From Sporanaerobacter acetigenes DSM 13106 (GTDB lineage: Bacteria; Bacillota; Clostridia; Tissierellales; Sporanaerobacteraceae), in assembly GCF_900130025.1 (NCBI RefSeq), contig NZ_FQXR01000014.1:1-64000 (forward strand): DNA of 64,000 bases. The letters are read 5' to 3'. The position numbers and the translations under genes were made by a program. Positions 55,562 to 64,000 of this stretch are shown here, piece by piece. Numbering within the stretch: position 1 is the stretch's first letter; each line of letters opens with the position of its first letter. Under the pieces are notes generated by a model. The model was not told where the DNA came from and did not search any database. It was given only the letters and a program-made list of their open reading frames with translations.

Positions 55562-56186
55562 AGATTTAGCTTTAAAAATTTCAGCTAAATTAGCTGAAAA
55601 ATTAGATGGAAGTAAGCAAGACGTTGAAATTTGGGCTTATGGTTTGGAAATAATATTGAACTCCGTTATCAAATTTTTAATTATAGCTGTATTGTCTGTT
55701 TTTTTAGGAATCTTTCAATATACTATGTTTTGTATTATAGCTTTTGCCTTTTTTCGTCATTTTGGTGGAGGGGTACATTTTAGCACATATTTGCGATGTT
55801 TAAGTTTTGGAGTGATGACTTTTTTGATTTCAGGGAAAATAGCATCTTTAGATAAATTGTCGATTATTCAGGAGATGTTTTTTTATATGACACTAGTCTT
55901 AGGAGTGTTGACTATTGTGAAATGGGTTCCTGCAGATACAAAGAAAAAGCCCATAAAAGAAAAAGAAAAAATAAAAGAGCAAAAAATGAAAACTACTGTA
56001 GTGCTGGTTTTTTGGTTAATACTCACAATATTTTTGGACAAGCAAGGAAAAAACACCTATATTCCAGCTATTGTCTTGGGTGCTTTTGAAAGTCTTTTGT
56101 TTATGACTCCTTTTGGATACTGGATGATAAATGGAATAGACAATTTTTTAAATAAAATATTTATAAAAACTGAGGAGGTGAAATAA
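55554..56186 (+). CDS. agrB: AgrB-like peptide-processing membrane protease
   Basis: 210 residues, polytopic. FFRHFGGGVHFSTYLRC carries the catalytic His75 and Cys82 with the AgrB spacing of seven. AgrB cuts the C-terminal tail of AgrD and closes the (thio)lactone ring. GTG start behind AAGGTGG inside the end of agrC; its stop abuts the agrD start codon. A lysine-rich loop (KKKPIKEKEKIKEQKMK) lies between membrane segments. Confidence 0.93.
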   Translation: MNRDLALKISAKLAEKLDGSKQDVEIWAYGLEIILNSVIKFLIIAVLSVFLGIFQYTMFCIIAFAFFRHFGGGVHFSTYLRCLSFGVMTFLISGKIASLDKLSIIQEMFFYMTLVLGVLTIVKWVPADTKKKPIKEKEKIKEQKMKTTVVLVFWLILTIFLDKQGKNTYIPAIVLGAFESLLFMTPFGYWMINGIDNFLNKIFIKTEEVK

Positions 56187-56309
56187 ATGATTAAAGGTAT
56201 TCTTGCTATTTTCGCATCGATATTAGGCACAGTTGCATCAACAGGAGCTAATGCTGCTAGTATGTTTATTTATTATGAGCCAGATGTACCTGATTGTTTA
56301 AAGAAGTAG
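56187..56309 (+). CDS. agrD: AgrD-like autoinducing peptide precursor with serine at the ring position
   Basis: 40 residues, too short for most gene finders. An amphipathic, hydrophobic N terminus (MIKGILAIFASILGTVAS) leads to the core S25-M-F-I-Y-Y and the acidic tail EPDVPDCLKK, matching the AgrD layout helix/core/EPxxPxxL. The ring residue is Ser25, not Cys; the only Cys (37) lies in the removed tail. The mature signal would thus be a lactone, plausibly Ser-Met-Phe-Ile-Tyr closed on itself. Strong RBS GAGGAGGTG, immediately after agrB. Confidence 0.88.
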   Translation: MIKGILAIFASILGTVASTGANAASMFIYYEPDVPDCLKK

Positions 56310-56325
56310 GGGTTGATGTTGTTTA

Positions 56326-57054
56326 ATGAAATTTCTTGTTTTAGAAGACGAGGTTTATACTCGAAAATTCATAAAAAAAATCATATCAGAAAATGCTCCT
56401 ACATCAGAAGTATTTGATACATCAAATAGCAGAGATGCTATAAACTTAGCTATAGATCATCACCCCCCAATAGCTATGCTAGATATGGAACTTGAGGGTG
56501 ACGATTTAAATGGTTTGGAAGTAGGTAGAATGATTCAAAAAATTAATCCTGAGACTAAAATAGTCTTTATTACTGGTCATTCTAAGTATGCAGTATCTGC
56601 TTTTGATGTACATCCTTATGACTATATTTTGAAACCTATAAATGTCAAGAGACTTATAGAAACTATAGTGACTTTAACCAATAGTATAGAAAAAAATTCT
56701 GTAAATGAGAAAAAGGGTATAGAAAAAATTGTAGTAAAAAATGGGAATGAGATGCTTTTTATATCCGTAGAGAATATATTATATGTAGAAAAGGCAGATA
56801 GAAATACTATTATACACGATGAAAATAATGCTTATTGTGTTCAAGATACCTTGCAGGAATTGGAGATGAAATTAGGAAATAATTTTTTACGGGTTCATAA
56901 GTCTTATATCGTAAATAAAGACAAAATAGACAAAATAAAAGAGGTTGGGGAAAGAACTTATGAAATAAAGTTTTTAAATAGTCATAAGGTAGCAGCTATG
57001 AGCAGAACAGGATATGGAAAATTCAAAGAAGAGTTAAAGAACAGAATATTGTAA
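56326..57054 (+). CDS. agrA: AgrA-like LytTR response regulator
   Basis: 242 residues. The receiver domain has acidic residues LEDE, phospho-acceptor Asp53 in AMLDMELEG, and Lys in YDYILKPIN. The LytTR DNA-binding domain runs from about 140 (ENILYVEKADRNTIIHDENNAYCVQDTLQELEMKLGNNFLRVHKSYIVNKDKI). It should bind the 21-base-period repeats at 53962-54014 and 57102-57150. It starts 16 bases after agrD; the ribosome site AGTAGGGG is rather far (about 13 bases). Confidence 0.92.
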   Translation: MKFLVLEDEVYTRKFIKKIISENAPTSEVFDTSNSRDAINLAIDHHPPIAMLDMELEGDDLNGLEVGRMIQKINPETKIVFITGHSKYAVSAFDVHPYDYILKPINVKRLIETIVTLTNSIEKNSVNEKKGIEKIVVKNGNEMLFISVENILYVEKADRNTIIHDENNAYCVQDTLQELEMKLGNNFLRVHKSYIVNKDKIDKIKEVGERTYEIKFLNSHKVAAMSRTGYGKFKEELKNRIL

Positions 57055-57059
57055 ACAAT

Positions 57060-57098
57060 AACAAAAATGGTACGTCAATATTGGCGGACCATTTTTGT
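57060..57098 (+). terminator. Terminator of the agr operon
   Basis: ACAAAAATGGT pairs with ACCATTTTTGT; the run of T lies in the 3' arm. Confidence 0.75.
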
Positions 57099-57101
57099 GT
57101 T

Positions 57102-57192
57102 CAATTGTGGCTGAAATGTGGCTAGTTGGACATGAAAATAGGGCAGTTGTGAAAAAATAAAGGACTTTTTACATAGTTATAGAAAATATAAT
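57102..57192 (+). promoter_or_regulatory. Second LytTR repeat array and weak promoter
   Basis: AATTG (57103), AGTTG (57124) and AGTTG (57145) again recur with exactly 21 bases between them; the first is degenerate. TATAAT lies at 57187-57192 with only a poor -35 (GACTTT, 57163-57168, 18-base spacer). The distance from the last GTT to the -10 (41 bases) resembles that upstream of agrC (45 bases). This suggests direct activation by the AgrA-like regulator of the small gene that follows. Confidence 0.65.
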
Positions 57193-57225
57193 AGGTTAAA
57201 GTTAAAATTTTGAAGGGGTGTGTTT

Positions 57226-57411
57226 ATGAGTCTTATAAAAGATGATTTAAAGGATCTTTGTATTATGGTCATGTTCATGTTGGATTCCTTGAAAAGGGAA
57301 GGTCTCATAAGCGAAGAGGAATATAAAAAGAATATTAAAGTGAAAGAAGAATTTTTAAAAAACATTTCTGAAGAAATAGATGTAGGAATAAAAAAGTCGA
57401 AAACGGTTTAA
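57226..57411 (+). CDS. Small charged protein, SHOCT-like, candidate agr output
   Basis: 61 residues: MSLIKDDLKDLCIMVMFMLDSLKREGLISEEEYKKNIKVKEE and a lysine-rich end. SLKREGLISEEEYKKN resembles the short SHOCT helical hairpin (LK-GxITxEEFxxxK). No signal peptide; a hydrophobic stretch (LCIMVMFML) may be buried in a coiled coil. It has its own ribosome site (AAGGGG) and lies directly behind the second LytTR array. Function unknown. Confidence 0.7.
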   Translation: MSLIKDDLKDLCIMVMFMLDSLKREGLISEEEYKKNIKVKEEFLKNISEEIDVGIKKSKTV

Positions 57412-57441
57412 GTGATTTGAAATAATTTATCCTTGTAAAAC

Positions 57442-57471
57442 TTGTAATAATAAGTTATTCTATGATATAAG
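57442..57471 (+). promoter_or_regulatory. Possible promoter of the DUF1002 gene
   Basis: TTGTAA (57442-57447), 18 bases, TATAAG (57466-57471). Weak; the gene may also be read from the LytTR-controlled promoter. Confidence 0.35.
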
Positions 57472-57503
57472 GTATTGTATAAAATTAATTTGAGGTGATA
57501 TTC

Positions 57504-58364
57504 ATGTTTAAAAGAATGACTTCTATTACGCTGATATTTATTTTATTGTTTTCTAGTTTTGCAATTGCAGATGAAGTGGCTACTGTAGACAAAGTTGTAA
57601 GTTTGGGTAAAAATCTTACAGACTCTCAAAGAAGTCAAATGTTAAATTATTTTGGTGTGGATAAAAATATAGAAACAATAGAAGTAACCAATGAAGAAGA
57701 ACGGCAATACTTGGGTAAATATATAGATAACAAACTTTTAGGAACTAGAGCTTTATCTTGTGCTTATGTAGAAAAGCTAGATGAAGGAGAAGGAATAACT
57801 GTAGAAACTTACAATATAACCTGGGTAACAGAAGATATGTATAAAAATGCCTTAATTACTGCAGGAATAAAAGATGCAAAGGTAATTGTTGCAAGTCCTG
57901 TGAAAGTTTCAGGAACTGCTGCTCTTACGGGAATTATGAAAGCTTTTGAAGATATTACAGGAGAAAATTTGACTAAAAAAGAAAAGGAAGTTGCTAGTGA
58001 AGAAATAGCTAAAACTGCAATGCTTGGAAATGAAATAGGTCAAGAAAAGGCTAGTGAATTGATTGAAAACATAAAAATAGATGTGGTTGCAAACAATATA
58101 AAAAGCAAGAAAGACATAAGAAGAGCAGTACAGGCAGCAACAAGAGAATTAGGTGTAGAATTGACAGATGAACAGACAGACGAAGTGGTTTCTCTCATGA
58201 AGAGAATTGCAAAACTAAATTTAGATTTAAATGACATAAGGACACAGCTCAAGGATATATCAGGGAAAATAGATAAGATTTCACAGCAAAATGAAGAAGT
58301 GAAGTCTTTATTGAATAAAATTGTTGATTATTTTGGAAAACTTTTTAGTAAGCTTTTTGGATAA
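57504..58364 (+). CDS. Secreted DUF1002-family protein
   Basis: 286 residues. Signal peptide FKRMTSITLIFILLFSSFAIA with cleavage before DEVATVDKVVSLG. The body carries the DUF1002 pattern (VSLGKNLTDSQRSQMLNYFGV, SCAYVEKLDEGEGITVETYNITWVTEDMYKNALITAGIKDAKVIVASP, VSGTAALTGIMKAFE) and ends with a coiled coil (LNLDLNDIRTQLKDISGKIDKISQQNEEVKSLLNKI). Exported, function unknown. The start at 57504 follows GAGGTG. Its place after the agr operon makes it a candidate quorum-regulated product. Confidence 0.87.
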   Translation: MFKRMTSITLIFILLFSSFAIADEVATVDKVVSLGKNLTDSQRSQMLNYFGVDKNIETIEVTNEEERQYLGKYIDNKLLGTRALSCAYVEKLDEGEGITVETYNITWVTEDMYKNALITAGIKDAKVIVASPVKVSGTAALTGIMKAFEDITGENLTKKEKEVASEEIAKTAMLGNEIGQEKASELIENIKIDVVANNIKSKKDIRRAVQAATRELGVELTDEQTDEVVSLMKRIAKLNLDLNDIRTQLKDISGKIDKISQQNEEVKSLLNKIVDYFGKLFSKLFG

Positions 58365-58380
58365 TAAAAAGGTTAATTTC

Positions 58381-58409
58381 TTGATGCCCATATAGAGGTA
58401 GTATATAAT
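58381..58409 (+). promoter_or_regulatory. Sigma-A promoter of gltX
   Basis: TTGATG (58381-58386), 17-base spacer, TATAAT (58404-58409). Confidence 0.7.
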
Positions 58410-58441
58410 AGATTGGTAGACTATTTAGGAGGTGTCGCAAA

Positions 58442-59929
58442 TTGGATGATGTAAGAGTTAGATTTGCACCAAGTCCAACAGGATATTTACATATTGGTGG
58501 ACTTAGAACTGCATTATATAATTATTTATTTGCAAAAAACAATAATGGAAAGTTTATATTGAGAATAGAAGATACAGATAGAACTAGATTTGTGGAGGGA
58601 GCTATAGAAAATTTAGTTAATTCTCTAAAATGGGCTGGAATAGAAGTAGATGAAGGGGTGACCCTTGATGAAAATGGAAAAATTAAACAAGTAGGAGAAT
58701 ATGGACCATATATTCAATCTGAAAGATTAGATATTTATAGAAAATATGTAGATGAACTTATTGAAAAAGGTTATGCATATTATTGTTTTTGTACTAAAGA
58801 GAGATTAGATAAGGTAAGAGAAGAGCAAAAAATAAAGGGACTTGTGCCTAAATATGATGGTTTTTGTAGAAATATTTCAATAGAAGAGGCAAAAAAAAGA
58901 ATTGCTGATGGAGAAGAATATGTAGTAAGACTAAAATTGCCCCAAAATGTAGATATCAAATTTCATGATATTGTTAGAGGGGATATAGTTATAAATACAA
59001 ATGATTTAGATGATCAAGTACTTTTAAAATCTGATGGATTTCCTACATATCATTTAGCTGTAGTTGTAGATGATCATCTTATGAATATAACTCATATAGT
59101 TAGAGGTGAAGAATGGTTGCCATCAGCACCAAAGCATGTATTTTTGTATCAAGCTTTTGGCTGGGAGGCTCCAGAATATGTTCATCTTCCAACTGTGTTA
59201 AATAAAGATAGAAAAAAATTGAGCAAAAGGCAAGGAGATGTATCGGTAGAAGACTTTAGAGCGAGTGGCTATCTTCCAGAAGGATTAGTTAATTATCTTG
59301 CTCTTGTAGGATGGAGCCCAGAAGGAAATGAAGAAATTCTTTCTATGGATGAGTTAATAAATGAATTTTCATTTGAAAGGGTTTCAAAAACTGGAGGAAT
59401 TTTTGATAAAGATAAGTTAGATTGGGTAAATAGTCATTATATAAGAAGTTCAAGTCCTGAAAGGATTGCAGATTTAGCGATACCTTATTTAAAGGAAGCA
59501 AATTATATAACAGATGAAGATATAAATAAGAGATATGACTGGATAAAGGCAATGGTCATTACAGTGCAGGAAAGTTTATCTACAACAAAGGAAATTGTAG
59601 ATAAAGTAGATATTTTCTTTAAGGATAAGGTAGAACTTGAAAGCGATGAAGTTCTTGAAGTACTTAAAGGTGAACAAGTTCCTACTTTATTTGAGGCCAT
59701 AAGAGAGGAATTAGGTGAAGTAGAAGAATTAGATGAAGAACTTTGTGGTGGTCTTATGAAGAAGATACAAAAGAAAACAGGAATAAAAGGTAAGAATTTA
59801 TATATGCCTGTGAGAGCAGCTCTTACTGGAAATCTTCATGGACCAGAACTTGTGAATATTTTATATGTTTTGGGTAAACAAAATATATTAAAACGCATAG
59901 AATATGTAGAAAATAATTATTTAAAATAG
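58442..59929 (+). CDS. gltX: Glutamyl-tRNA synthetase
   Basis: 495 residues. HIGH region [30 protein letters not shown]-like [15 protein letters not shown], and [25 protein letters not shown] between them. It charges tRNA-Glu (and probably tRNA-Gln, to be amidated). It begins with TTG at 58442, seven bases after AGGAGGT; no ATG in frame is available at the N terminus. No T-box upstream, unlike ileS, proS and the cys operon. Confidence 0.95.
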   Translation: MDDVRVRFAPSPTGYLHIGGLRTALYNYLFAKNNNGKFILRIEDTDRTRFVEGAIENLVNSLKWAGIEVDEGVTLDENGKIKQVGEYGPYIQSERLDIYRKYVDELIEKGYAYYCFCTKERLDKVREEQKIKGLVPKYDGFCRNISIEEAKKRIADGEEYVVRLKLPQNVDIKFHDIVRGDIVINTNDLDDQVLLKSDGFPTYHLAVVVDDHLMNITHIVRGEEWLPSAPKHVFLYQAFGWEAPEYVHLPTVLNKDRKKLSKRQGDVSVEDFRASGYLPEGLVNYLALVGWSPEGNEEILSMDELINEFSFERVSKTGGIFDKDKLDWVNSHYIRSSSPERIADLAIPYLKEANYITDEDINKRYDWIKAMVITVQESLSTTKEIVDKVDIFFKDKVELESDEVLEVLKGEQVPTLFEAIREELGEVEELDEELCGGLMKKIQKKTGIKGKNLYMPVRAALTGNLHGPELVNILYVLGKQNILKRIEYVENNYLK

Positions 59930-59931
59930 GT

Positions 59932-59960
59932 CTTGAATATTTAGTTTAAATAGTGTAAAA
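59932..59960 (+). promoter_or_regulatory. Promoter of the cys T-box transcript
   Basis: TTGAAT (59932-59937), 17 bases, TAAAAT (59955-59960) preceded by TG. Confidence 0.65.
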
Positions 59961-59984
59961 TGTTATCCAATATTTTAATATAAA

Positions 59985-60217
59985 AAAGTTATGAAAAGGG
60001 AAAGTAGATTTAATATACTCACAGAGAGAGGTTTTTACCTAGCTGAGAGAAACCTCGGGTTCTTATTAGATTGAAGTGCACCTTTGAACTATTGCTTGAA
60101 ATTTTAGTAGAGCAAATCGGTAGGCACCGTTATTGCCTTTGAGTTGGGAATACTTTTCCAATCAGAGTGGAATCGCGAGCAAAATCGTCTCTGTTTTTTG
60201 AGACGATTTTTTATTTT
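59985..60217 (+). promoter_or_regulatory. T-box leader, cysteine
   Basis: AGAGTGGAATCGCG near 60153-60166 is the T-box (with GGAATC variant). The terminator is AAAATCGTCTC/GAGACGATTTT (60180-60211) plus T-run. The likely specifier is TGC at 60077-60079 in TTGAAGTGCACCTTTGAAC, a cysteine codon, matching cysE-cysS downstream. A long open frame entering this leader from 60144 is only the upstream extension of cysE. Confidence 0.93.
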
Positions 60218-60236
60218 TTATAAGGAGGTAAGAAAT

Positions 60237-60914
60237 ATGTGGGATACTATAAAAGAAGATTTAAAAGCCATAAGAGAAAGAGATCCAGCTGTTAGAAGTT
60301 GGATTGAGGCGGTTCTTTGTTATCCAGGACTACATGCTTTGTTCTTTTATAGAATTGCTCATTTTTTCTATAGAATAAGGTTGTACTTGCTAGCTAGAAT
60401 GATTTCTAATATTGGCAGGTTTTTTACGGGCATTGAAATACATCCTGGAGCCCAAATTGGGAAGGGTATTTTCATTGACCACGGCATGGGAGTTGTGATT
60501 GGTGAAACTGCTGAAATTGGAGATTATGTAACTATATACCAAGGTGCTACATTGGGCGGGACTGGAAAAGAAAAAGGCAAGAGACATCCTACTATTGGAA
60601 ACAATGTTGTTATAAGTTCTGGAGCTAAAGTATTGGGGCCATTTACTGTAGGAGACAATTCTAAAATAGGAGCAGGGTCTGTGGTATTGAAAGAAGTGCC
60701 ATCAGACTGTACTGTAGTAGGAGTACCTGGTAGAATTGTTGTAAAGGATAATAAGAAACTTAAATGTGTAGACAAAAGAGAGGAAATTGATCTTGATCAA
60801 GTTAGACTTCCGGATCCAGTATTTCAAGAAATTGAATGCATGAAGAAACGAATAGCTGATTTGGAAGATTATATTTATAAGATGGAAGGAGATGCTAAAC
60901 ATGATATTGTATAA
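60237..60914 (+). CDS. cysE: Serine O-acetyltransferase
   Basis: 225 residues. N-terminal helical part ([42 protein letters not shown]) followed by left-handed beta-helix hexapeptides ([43 protein letters not shown]). It makes O-acetylserine, the acceptor for cysteine synthesis. The start at 60237 follows AAGGAGGT. It overlaps cysS by 14 bases; both are under the cysteine T-box. Confidence 0.95.
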   Translation: MWDTIKEDLKAIRERDPAVRSWIEAVLCYPGLHALFFYRIAHFFYRIRLYLLARMISNIGRFFTGIEIHPGAQIGKGIFIDHGMGVVIGETAEIGDYVTIYQGATLGGTGKEKGKRHPTIGNNVVISSGAKVLGPFTVGDNSKIGAGSVVLKEVPSDCTVVGVPGRIVVKDNKKLKCVDKREEIDLDQVRLPDPVFQEIECMKKRIADLEDYIYKMEGDAKHDIV

Positions 60915-62298
60915 TACTTTGACAAGAAAAAAGGAAGAATTCAAACCAATTGAAGAAGGAAAGGTGACAATGTATGTTTGTGGTCCAACAGTATATAATT
61001 ATATTCATGTAGGGAATGCTAGACCATTGGTAGTATTTGATACATTGAAAAGATATTTTAAATATAAAGGATATAAGGTAAAATATTTAGTCAATTTTAC
61101 AGATATAGATGACAAAATGATAAAAAAAGCTAATGAAGAAGGTACAACAGTTAAAGAAGTAGCAGATAGATATATTGACGAATTCTACAAAGATGCTAAT
61201 GGACTGCTTTTAGATGAAAAAGAAACTGTTCATCCAAGGGCGACAGCTCATATTAAAGAAATAGTGGAATTTGTGGAAGATTTAATTGAAAAAGGCGCAG
61301 CATACAATGTAGATGGGAATGTATATTTTGATATAACAAAGGCTAAAGACTATGGGAAGCTTTCAAAGAAAAATATTGAAGAATTGATGAGTGGTGCTAG
61401 AATTGAGGTAAGTGAAGAAAAGAAAAATCCTATGGATTTTGCCTTGTGGAAAAAAGAAAAGCCAGGAGAACCTTCTTGGAATAGCCCTTGGGGAAAAGGA
61501 AGACCTGGCTGGCATATTGAATGTTCTGTAATGGCAAAAACATTTTTAGGGGAAACTATTGATATCCATGCTGGCGGGGAAGATTTGCAGTTTCCTCATC
61601 ATGAAAATGAAATAGCTCAATCTGAAACTCTTACAGAAAAGCCTTTTGCAAATTATTGGCTTCACAATGCTATGATAAATGTTGAAAATGTAAAAATGTC
61701 TAAATCTAAATCCAATTTTTCTACTGTAAGGGATGTAAGTAGAGAATTTGATTTAGAAGTTTTAAGATTCTTTTTATTGTCAGCACACTATAGAAATCCT
61801 ATAAATTTCAGCCGAGAACTATTAGCTCAATCTGAAAGAGGGTTGGAAAGATTATACAATGGAAAGAAAAACTTAGAGTATCTAATGGATAAGACTACAG
61901 ACAGAAATTTGACAGAGGAAGAATTGAATATAAAAGAAGAGATAAATAAATATAAATTTGAATTCATACAAAGTATGGAAGATGATTTAAATACTGCTGA
62001 TAGTATAGCTTCGTTATTTGAAATAATTAAAGTAGCAAATTCAAATTTCAATGAAAAAAGTTCAAAAAATCTGATAAAATATACTTATGATGTACTCTTG
62101 GAGCTTTCAGCGATTTTGGGAATTCTATCCAAAACTGATGAATTATTAGATGAAGAAATAATAGAACTCATACAAAAAAGAAGCGAAGCTAGAGCTAACA
62201 AAGATTATAAATTAGCAGATGAAATAAGAGATGAATTAAAAAATAAAGGAATAATTATTGAGGACACAAAAGAAGGAGTGAAATGGAAGAGAATTTAG
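60901..62298 (+). CDS. cysS: Cysteinyl-tRNA synthetase
   Basis: 465 residues. HIGH motif in [23 protein letters not shown] with a zinc Cys, WHIECSVM and [18 protein letters not shown] with other zinc ligands, and KMSKSKSNF. The start at 60901 ([14 protein letters not shown]) is 9 bases from GGAAGGAG and overlaps cysE; ATG 60892 abuts that site. Confidence 0.96.
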   Translation: MILYNTLTRKKEEFKPIEEGKVTMYVCGPTVYNYIHVGNARPLVVFDTLKRYFKYKGYKVKYLVNFTDIDDKMIKKANEEGTTVKEVADRYIDEFYKDANGLLLDEKETVHPRATAHIKEIVEFVEDLIEKGAAYNVDGNVYFDITKAKDYGKLSKKNIEELMSGARIEVSEEKKNPMDFALWKKEKPGEPSWNSPWGKGRPGWHIECSVMAKTFLGETIDIHAGGEDLQFPHHENEIAQSETLTEKPFANYWLHNAMINVENVKMSKSKSNFSTVRDVSREFDLEVLRFFLLSAHYRNPINFSRELLAQSERGLERLYNGKKNLEYLMDKTTDRNLTEEELNIKEEINKYKFEFIQSMEDDLNTADSIASLFEIIKVANSNFNEKSSKNLIKYTYDVLLELSAILGILSKTDELLDEEIIELIQKRSEARANKDYKLADEIRDELKNKGIIIEDTKEGVKWKRI

Positions 62299-62301
62299 CT
62301 T

Positions 62302-62730
62302 ATGGAAGAAAAAATATATGATGTATTTGAAAATATGAATAAAAAATTAACTGTAAGGGAGGCTTCAATGTTGTCTCCTTTGCAGTTAGCCTATATAGGG
62401 GATGCGGTATATGAACTTTTCATAAGAACTTATTTGTTAGAAAGAGATTTACCTGTACATGAACTTCACAAAGAAGCTATAAAGTATGTGAAGGCAAAAG
62501 CCCAATCGGATATTGTTCATGGGTTGGAAGATGAATTGACAGAAGAAGAAAAAGCTATTGTCAAAAGAGGAAGAAATGCAAAGACTTATTCATCTCCTAA
62601 AAATGCAGACCTAATAGATTATAAATATGCTACAGGTTTTGAAAGCTTGATAGGATTTTTATATTTGACTGGAAGACAAGAGAGAATGATGGAGTTATTT
62701 CACAAAATAATTTTAGAGTATCATCAATAA
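62302..62730 (+). CDS. mrnC: Mini-ribonuclease III
   Basis: 142 residues. [23 protein letters not shown] carries the RNase III catalytic signature with its acidic residues, and [21 protein letters not shown] the second acidic pair. It lacks a dsRNA-binding domain, as is typical of MrnC, which matures 23S rRNA. It starts 4 bases after cysS, the usual Firmicute order. Confidence 0.95.
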   Translation: MEEKIYDVFENMNKKLTVREASMLSPLQLAYIGDAVYELFIRTYLLERDLPVHELHKEAIKYVKAKAQSDIVHGLEDELTEEEKAIVKRGRNAKTYSSPKNADLIDYKYATGFESLIGFLYLTGRQERMMELFHKIILEYHQ

Positions 62731-62744
62731 TATTAGAAGGTGTG

Positions 62745-63524
62745 ATGTACGTGAGTAGTAAACTTAAAGTTGAACTTTTAAGATATACCCCAGATGGTGA
62801 AAAGCTAGTGGCTTCTGCTGCAAAACTTTGCTATTCATCAGTTGGAATTGACAAAATTGAAGACAATTTAGATGATAAGAAAGTAGATGATTTCCTAAAT
62901 ATGCTCATGAATTTAGGACATGAATCACCTCTTGAACATGTCACATTTACTTTTGGGGTAGAAGGTATATCAAGAGTGCTTACACATCAGCTTGTAAGAC
63001 ATAGGATAGCCAGTTATTCTCAACAATCTCAAAGGTATGTGAAATTAGAACAATTTGATTATATAATACCACCATCTATTGAAAGTATACCTGAAGCTAA
63101 GGAACTGTTCATTAAAGCTATGGAAGAAGATCAAAAATATTATGACCAAATAACAGATTTGCTATTTGAAGAACATTTAAATGATTTTTCAAAAGAAGGA
63201 TACGATGAAAAAAAAGCTAAAAATATGGCGGAAAAAATGTCTATAGAAGATGCTAGATATGTATTTCCAAATGCTTGTGAAACAAAGATAGTTTTTACTA
63301 TGAATGCTAGAAGCCTTTACAATTTTTTTAAATTGAGATGTTGCAATAGAGCTCAATGGGAAATAAGAGAACTTGCCTATGAAATGCTTATGGAAGTAAA
63401 AAAAGTATATCCCATTCTTTTCAAAAATGCTGGACCTGGTTGTTTGATAGGACCATGTCCTGAAGGGAAAATGACTTGTGGTAAAATGGCTGAGGTAAGA
63501 GAAAAGTACAAATATGAGGAGTGA
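62745..63524 (+). CDS. thyX: Flavin-dependent thymidylate synthase
   Basis: 259 residues. [14 protein letters not shown] is the ThyX motif (RHRxxSxxxxSxRY), preceded by [29 protein letters not shown], and [38 protein letters not shown] completes the FAD/dUMP site. It makes dTMP without generating dihydrofolate. ATG 62745 is preferred; GTG 62742 and 62751 are alternatives behind AGAAGG. Confidence 0.95.
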   Translation: MYVSSKLKVELLRYTPDGEKLVASAAKLCYSSVGIDKIEDNLDDKKVDDFLNMLMNLGHESPLEHVTFTFGVEGISRVLTHQLVRHRIASYSQQSQRYVKLEQFDYIIPPSIESIPEAKELFIKAMEEDQKYYDQITDLLFEEHLNDFSKEGYDEKKAKNMAEKMSIEDARYVFPNACETKIVFTMNARSLYNFFKLRCCNRAQWEIRELAYEMLMEVKKVYPILFKNAGPGCLIGPCPEGKMTCGKMAEVREKYKYEE

Positions 63525-63529
63525 AAAAT

Positions 63530-64000
63530 ATGGGATCTGATTATATTGTAGGAAGAAATCCAGTATTAGAAGCATTGAAGTCTGACCGAGGAGTAGAAAA
63601 ATTATTCGTAGCTAAAGGAGATTTAAAAGGTTCAATAAATAAAATACTCGGTATAGCTAGTGAGAAAAAGATTCCAATACAATATGTAGATAAAAATAAA
63701 TTAGATGGTATATCAGATGGAGTTCCACATCAAGGCGTAGCGGCATTAGTTACTTCTTATAATTATTGTTCCATAGATGATATTTTAAATAAAGCCAATG
63801 CTTTGAAAGAAGATCCTTTTATAGTCATACTTGATGAAATAGAAGATCCTCACAATTTAGGTTCAATCATTAGGACTGCTGAATGTGGTGGTGTACATGG
63901 AATAATAATACCTAAGAGGAGATCTGCTACTATCACTCAGACGGTGGTTAAAGCTTCAGCAGGAGCAGTAGAACATATGCTTATATCCAAAGTAAACAAT
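63530..64000 (+). CDS. rlmB: 23S rRNA 2'-O-methyltransferase RlmB (TrmH/SpoU family), 5' part
   Basis: 157 codons are visible and the gene runs off the right edge. YIVGRNPVLEALKSDRGVEKLFV is the substrate-binding N terminus. VILDEIEDPHNLGSIIRTAECGGVHGIIIPKRRSATITQTVVKASAGAVEH is the SPOUT domain with the Asn/Arg active-site motif. It methylates a guanosine ribose in 23S rRNA. RBS GAGGAG; it starts 5 bases after thyX, the usual cysS-mrnC-thyX-rlmB order. Confidence 0.93.
   Translation, partial: MGSDYIVGRNPVLEALKSDRGVEKLFVAKGDLKGSINKILGIASEKKIPIQYVDKNKLDGISDGVPHQGVAALVTSYNYCSIDDILNKANALKEDPFIVILDEIEDPHNLGSIIRTAECGGVHGIIIPKRRSATITQTVVKASAGAVEHMLISKVNN

Noticed and set aside
60144-60236. Extended N terminus for cysE starting at 60144
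   Set aside because: These codons are part of the cysteine T-box and its terminator; the ATG at 60237 has AAGGAGGT at the right distance.
1-64000. CRISPR array, prophage or insertion sequence
   Set aside because: No regularly spaced repeats, transposase, integrase or phage structural genes were seen; the only mobile element supported is the NrdJ intein.

Overview
The window is AT-rich, tightly packed bacterial chromosome from a low-GC, anaerobic, Clostridia-like Firmicute (Clostridia/Tissierellia grade). The evidence is the 23S-5S end of an rrn operon, three tRNA-sensing T-box leaders, PyrR leaders, the ctsR-mcsA-mcsB-clpC-radA-disA block followed by carD, a PIN/TRAM gene, ispD, ispF, proS, gltX, cysE, cysS, mrnC, thyX and rlmB, a B12-dependent (class II) ribonucleotide reductase, ThyX, and a clostridial-type acetoin dehydrogenase operon. 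The species cannot be named from the sequence alone.

Layout. 1-313: 3' end of 23S rRNA, 5S rRNA and a terminator. 314-10339: mixed housekeeping genes: a thioredoxin-like protein, a putative glycoside hydrolase, nrdJ carrying a 414-residue LAGLIDADG intein directly in front of the catalytic cysteine, a radical SAM protein, a uracil permease behind two successive PyrR sites, a flavoprotein and a HAD phosphatase. 10442-29616: a long carbon-catabolism region. It holds a SorC-type regulator with a sorbitol-type PTS (gutM-srlA-srlE-srlB), an NAD-dependent oxidoreductase with a SAF domain, a LevR-like sigma-54 activator behind its own -24/-12 promoter, a galactitol-type PTS (IIA, IIB, IIC), a class II aldolase, a second SorC-type regulator with a double palindromic operator, acoABCL and a lipoate ligase. 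Neither PTS has its textbook polyol-phosphate dehydrogenase beside it, so the true substrates are open.

29617-38751: T-box-controlled type-2-like ileS, an M3 peptidase, a short decaying stretch with two broken genes, then guanine deaminase and an aminotransferase on the minus strand. 39020-51879: an EF-G-like GTPase, the CtsR stress operon with its operator, radA, disA, carD, a PIN/TRAM protein, ispD and ispF. 51888-53958: proline T-box and proS.

53962-58364: an apparently complete agr-type peptide quorum-sensing locus in the order agrC-agrB-agrD-agrA. The 40-residue AgrD has serine where cysteine normally closes the ring. Triple 21-bp-spaced LytTR (AgrA-type) repeats lie upstream of agrC, and a second, weaker set lies upstream of a 61-residue protein and a secreted DUF1002 protein. 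This suggests one autoinducing circuit with its own output genes. 58381-64000: gltX, cysteine T-box, cysE-cysS, mrnC, thyX and the start of rlmB, which runs off the window.
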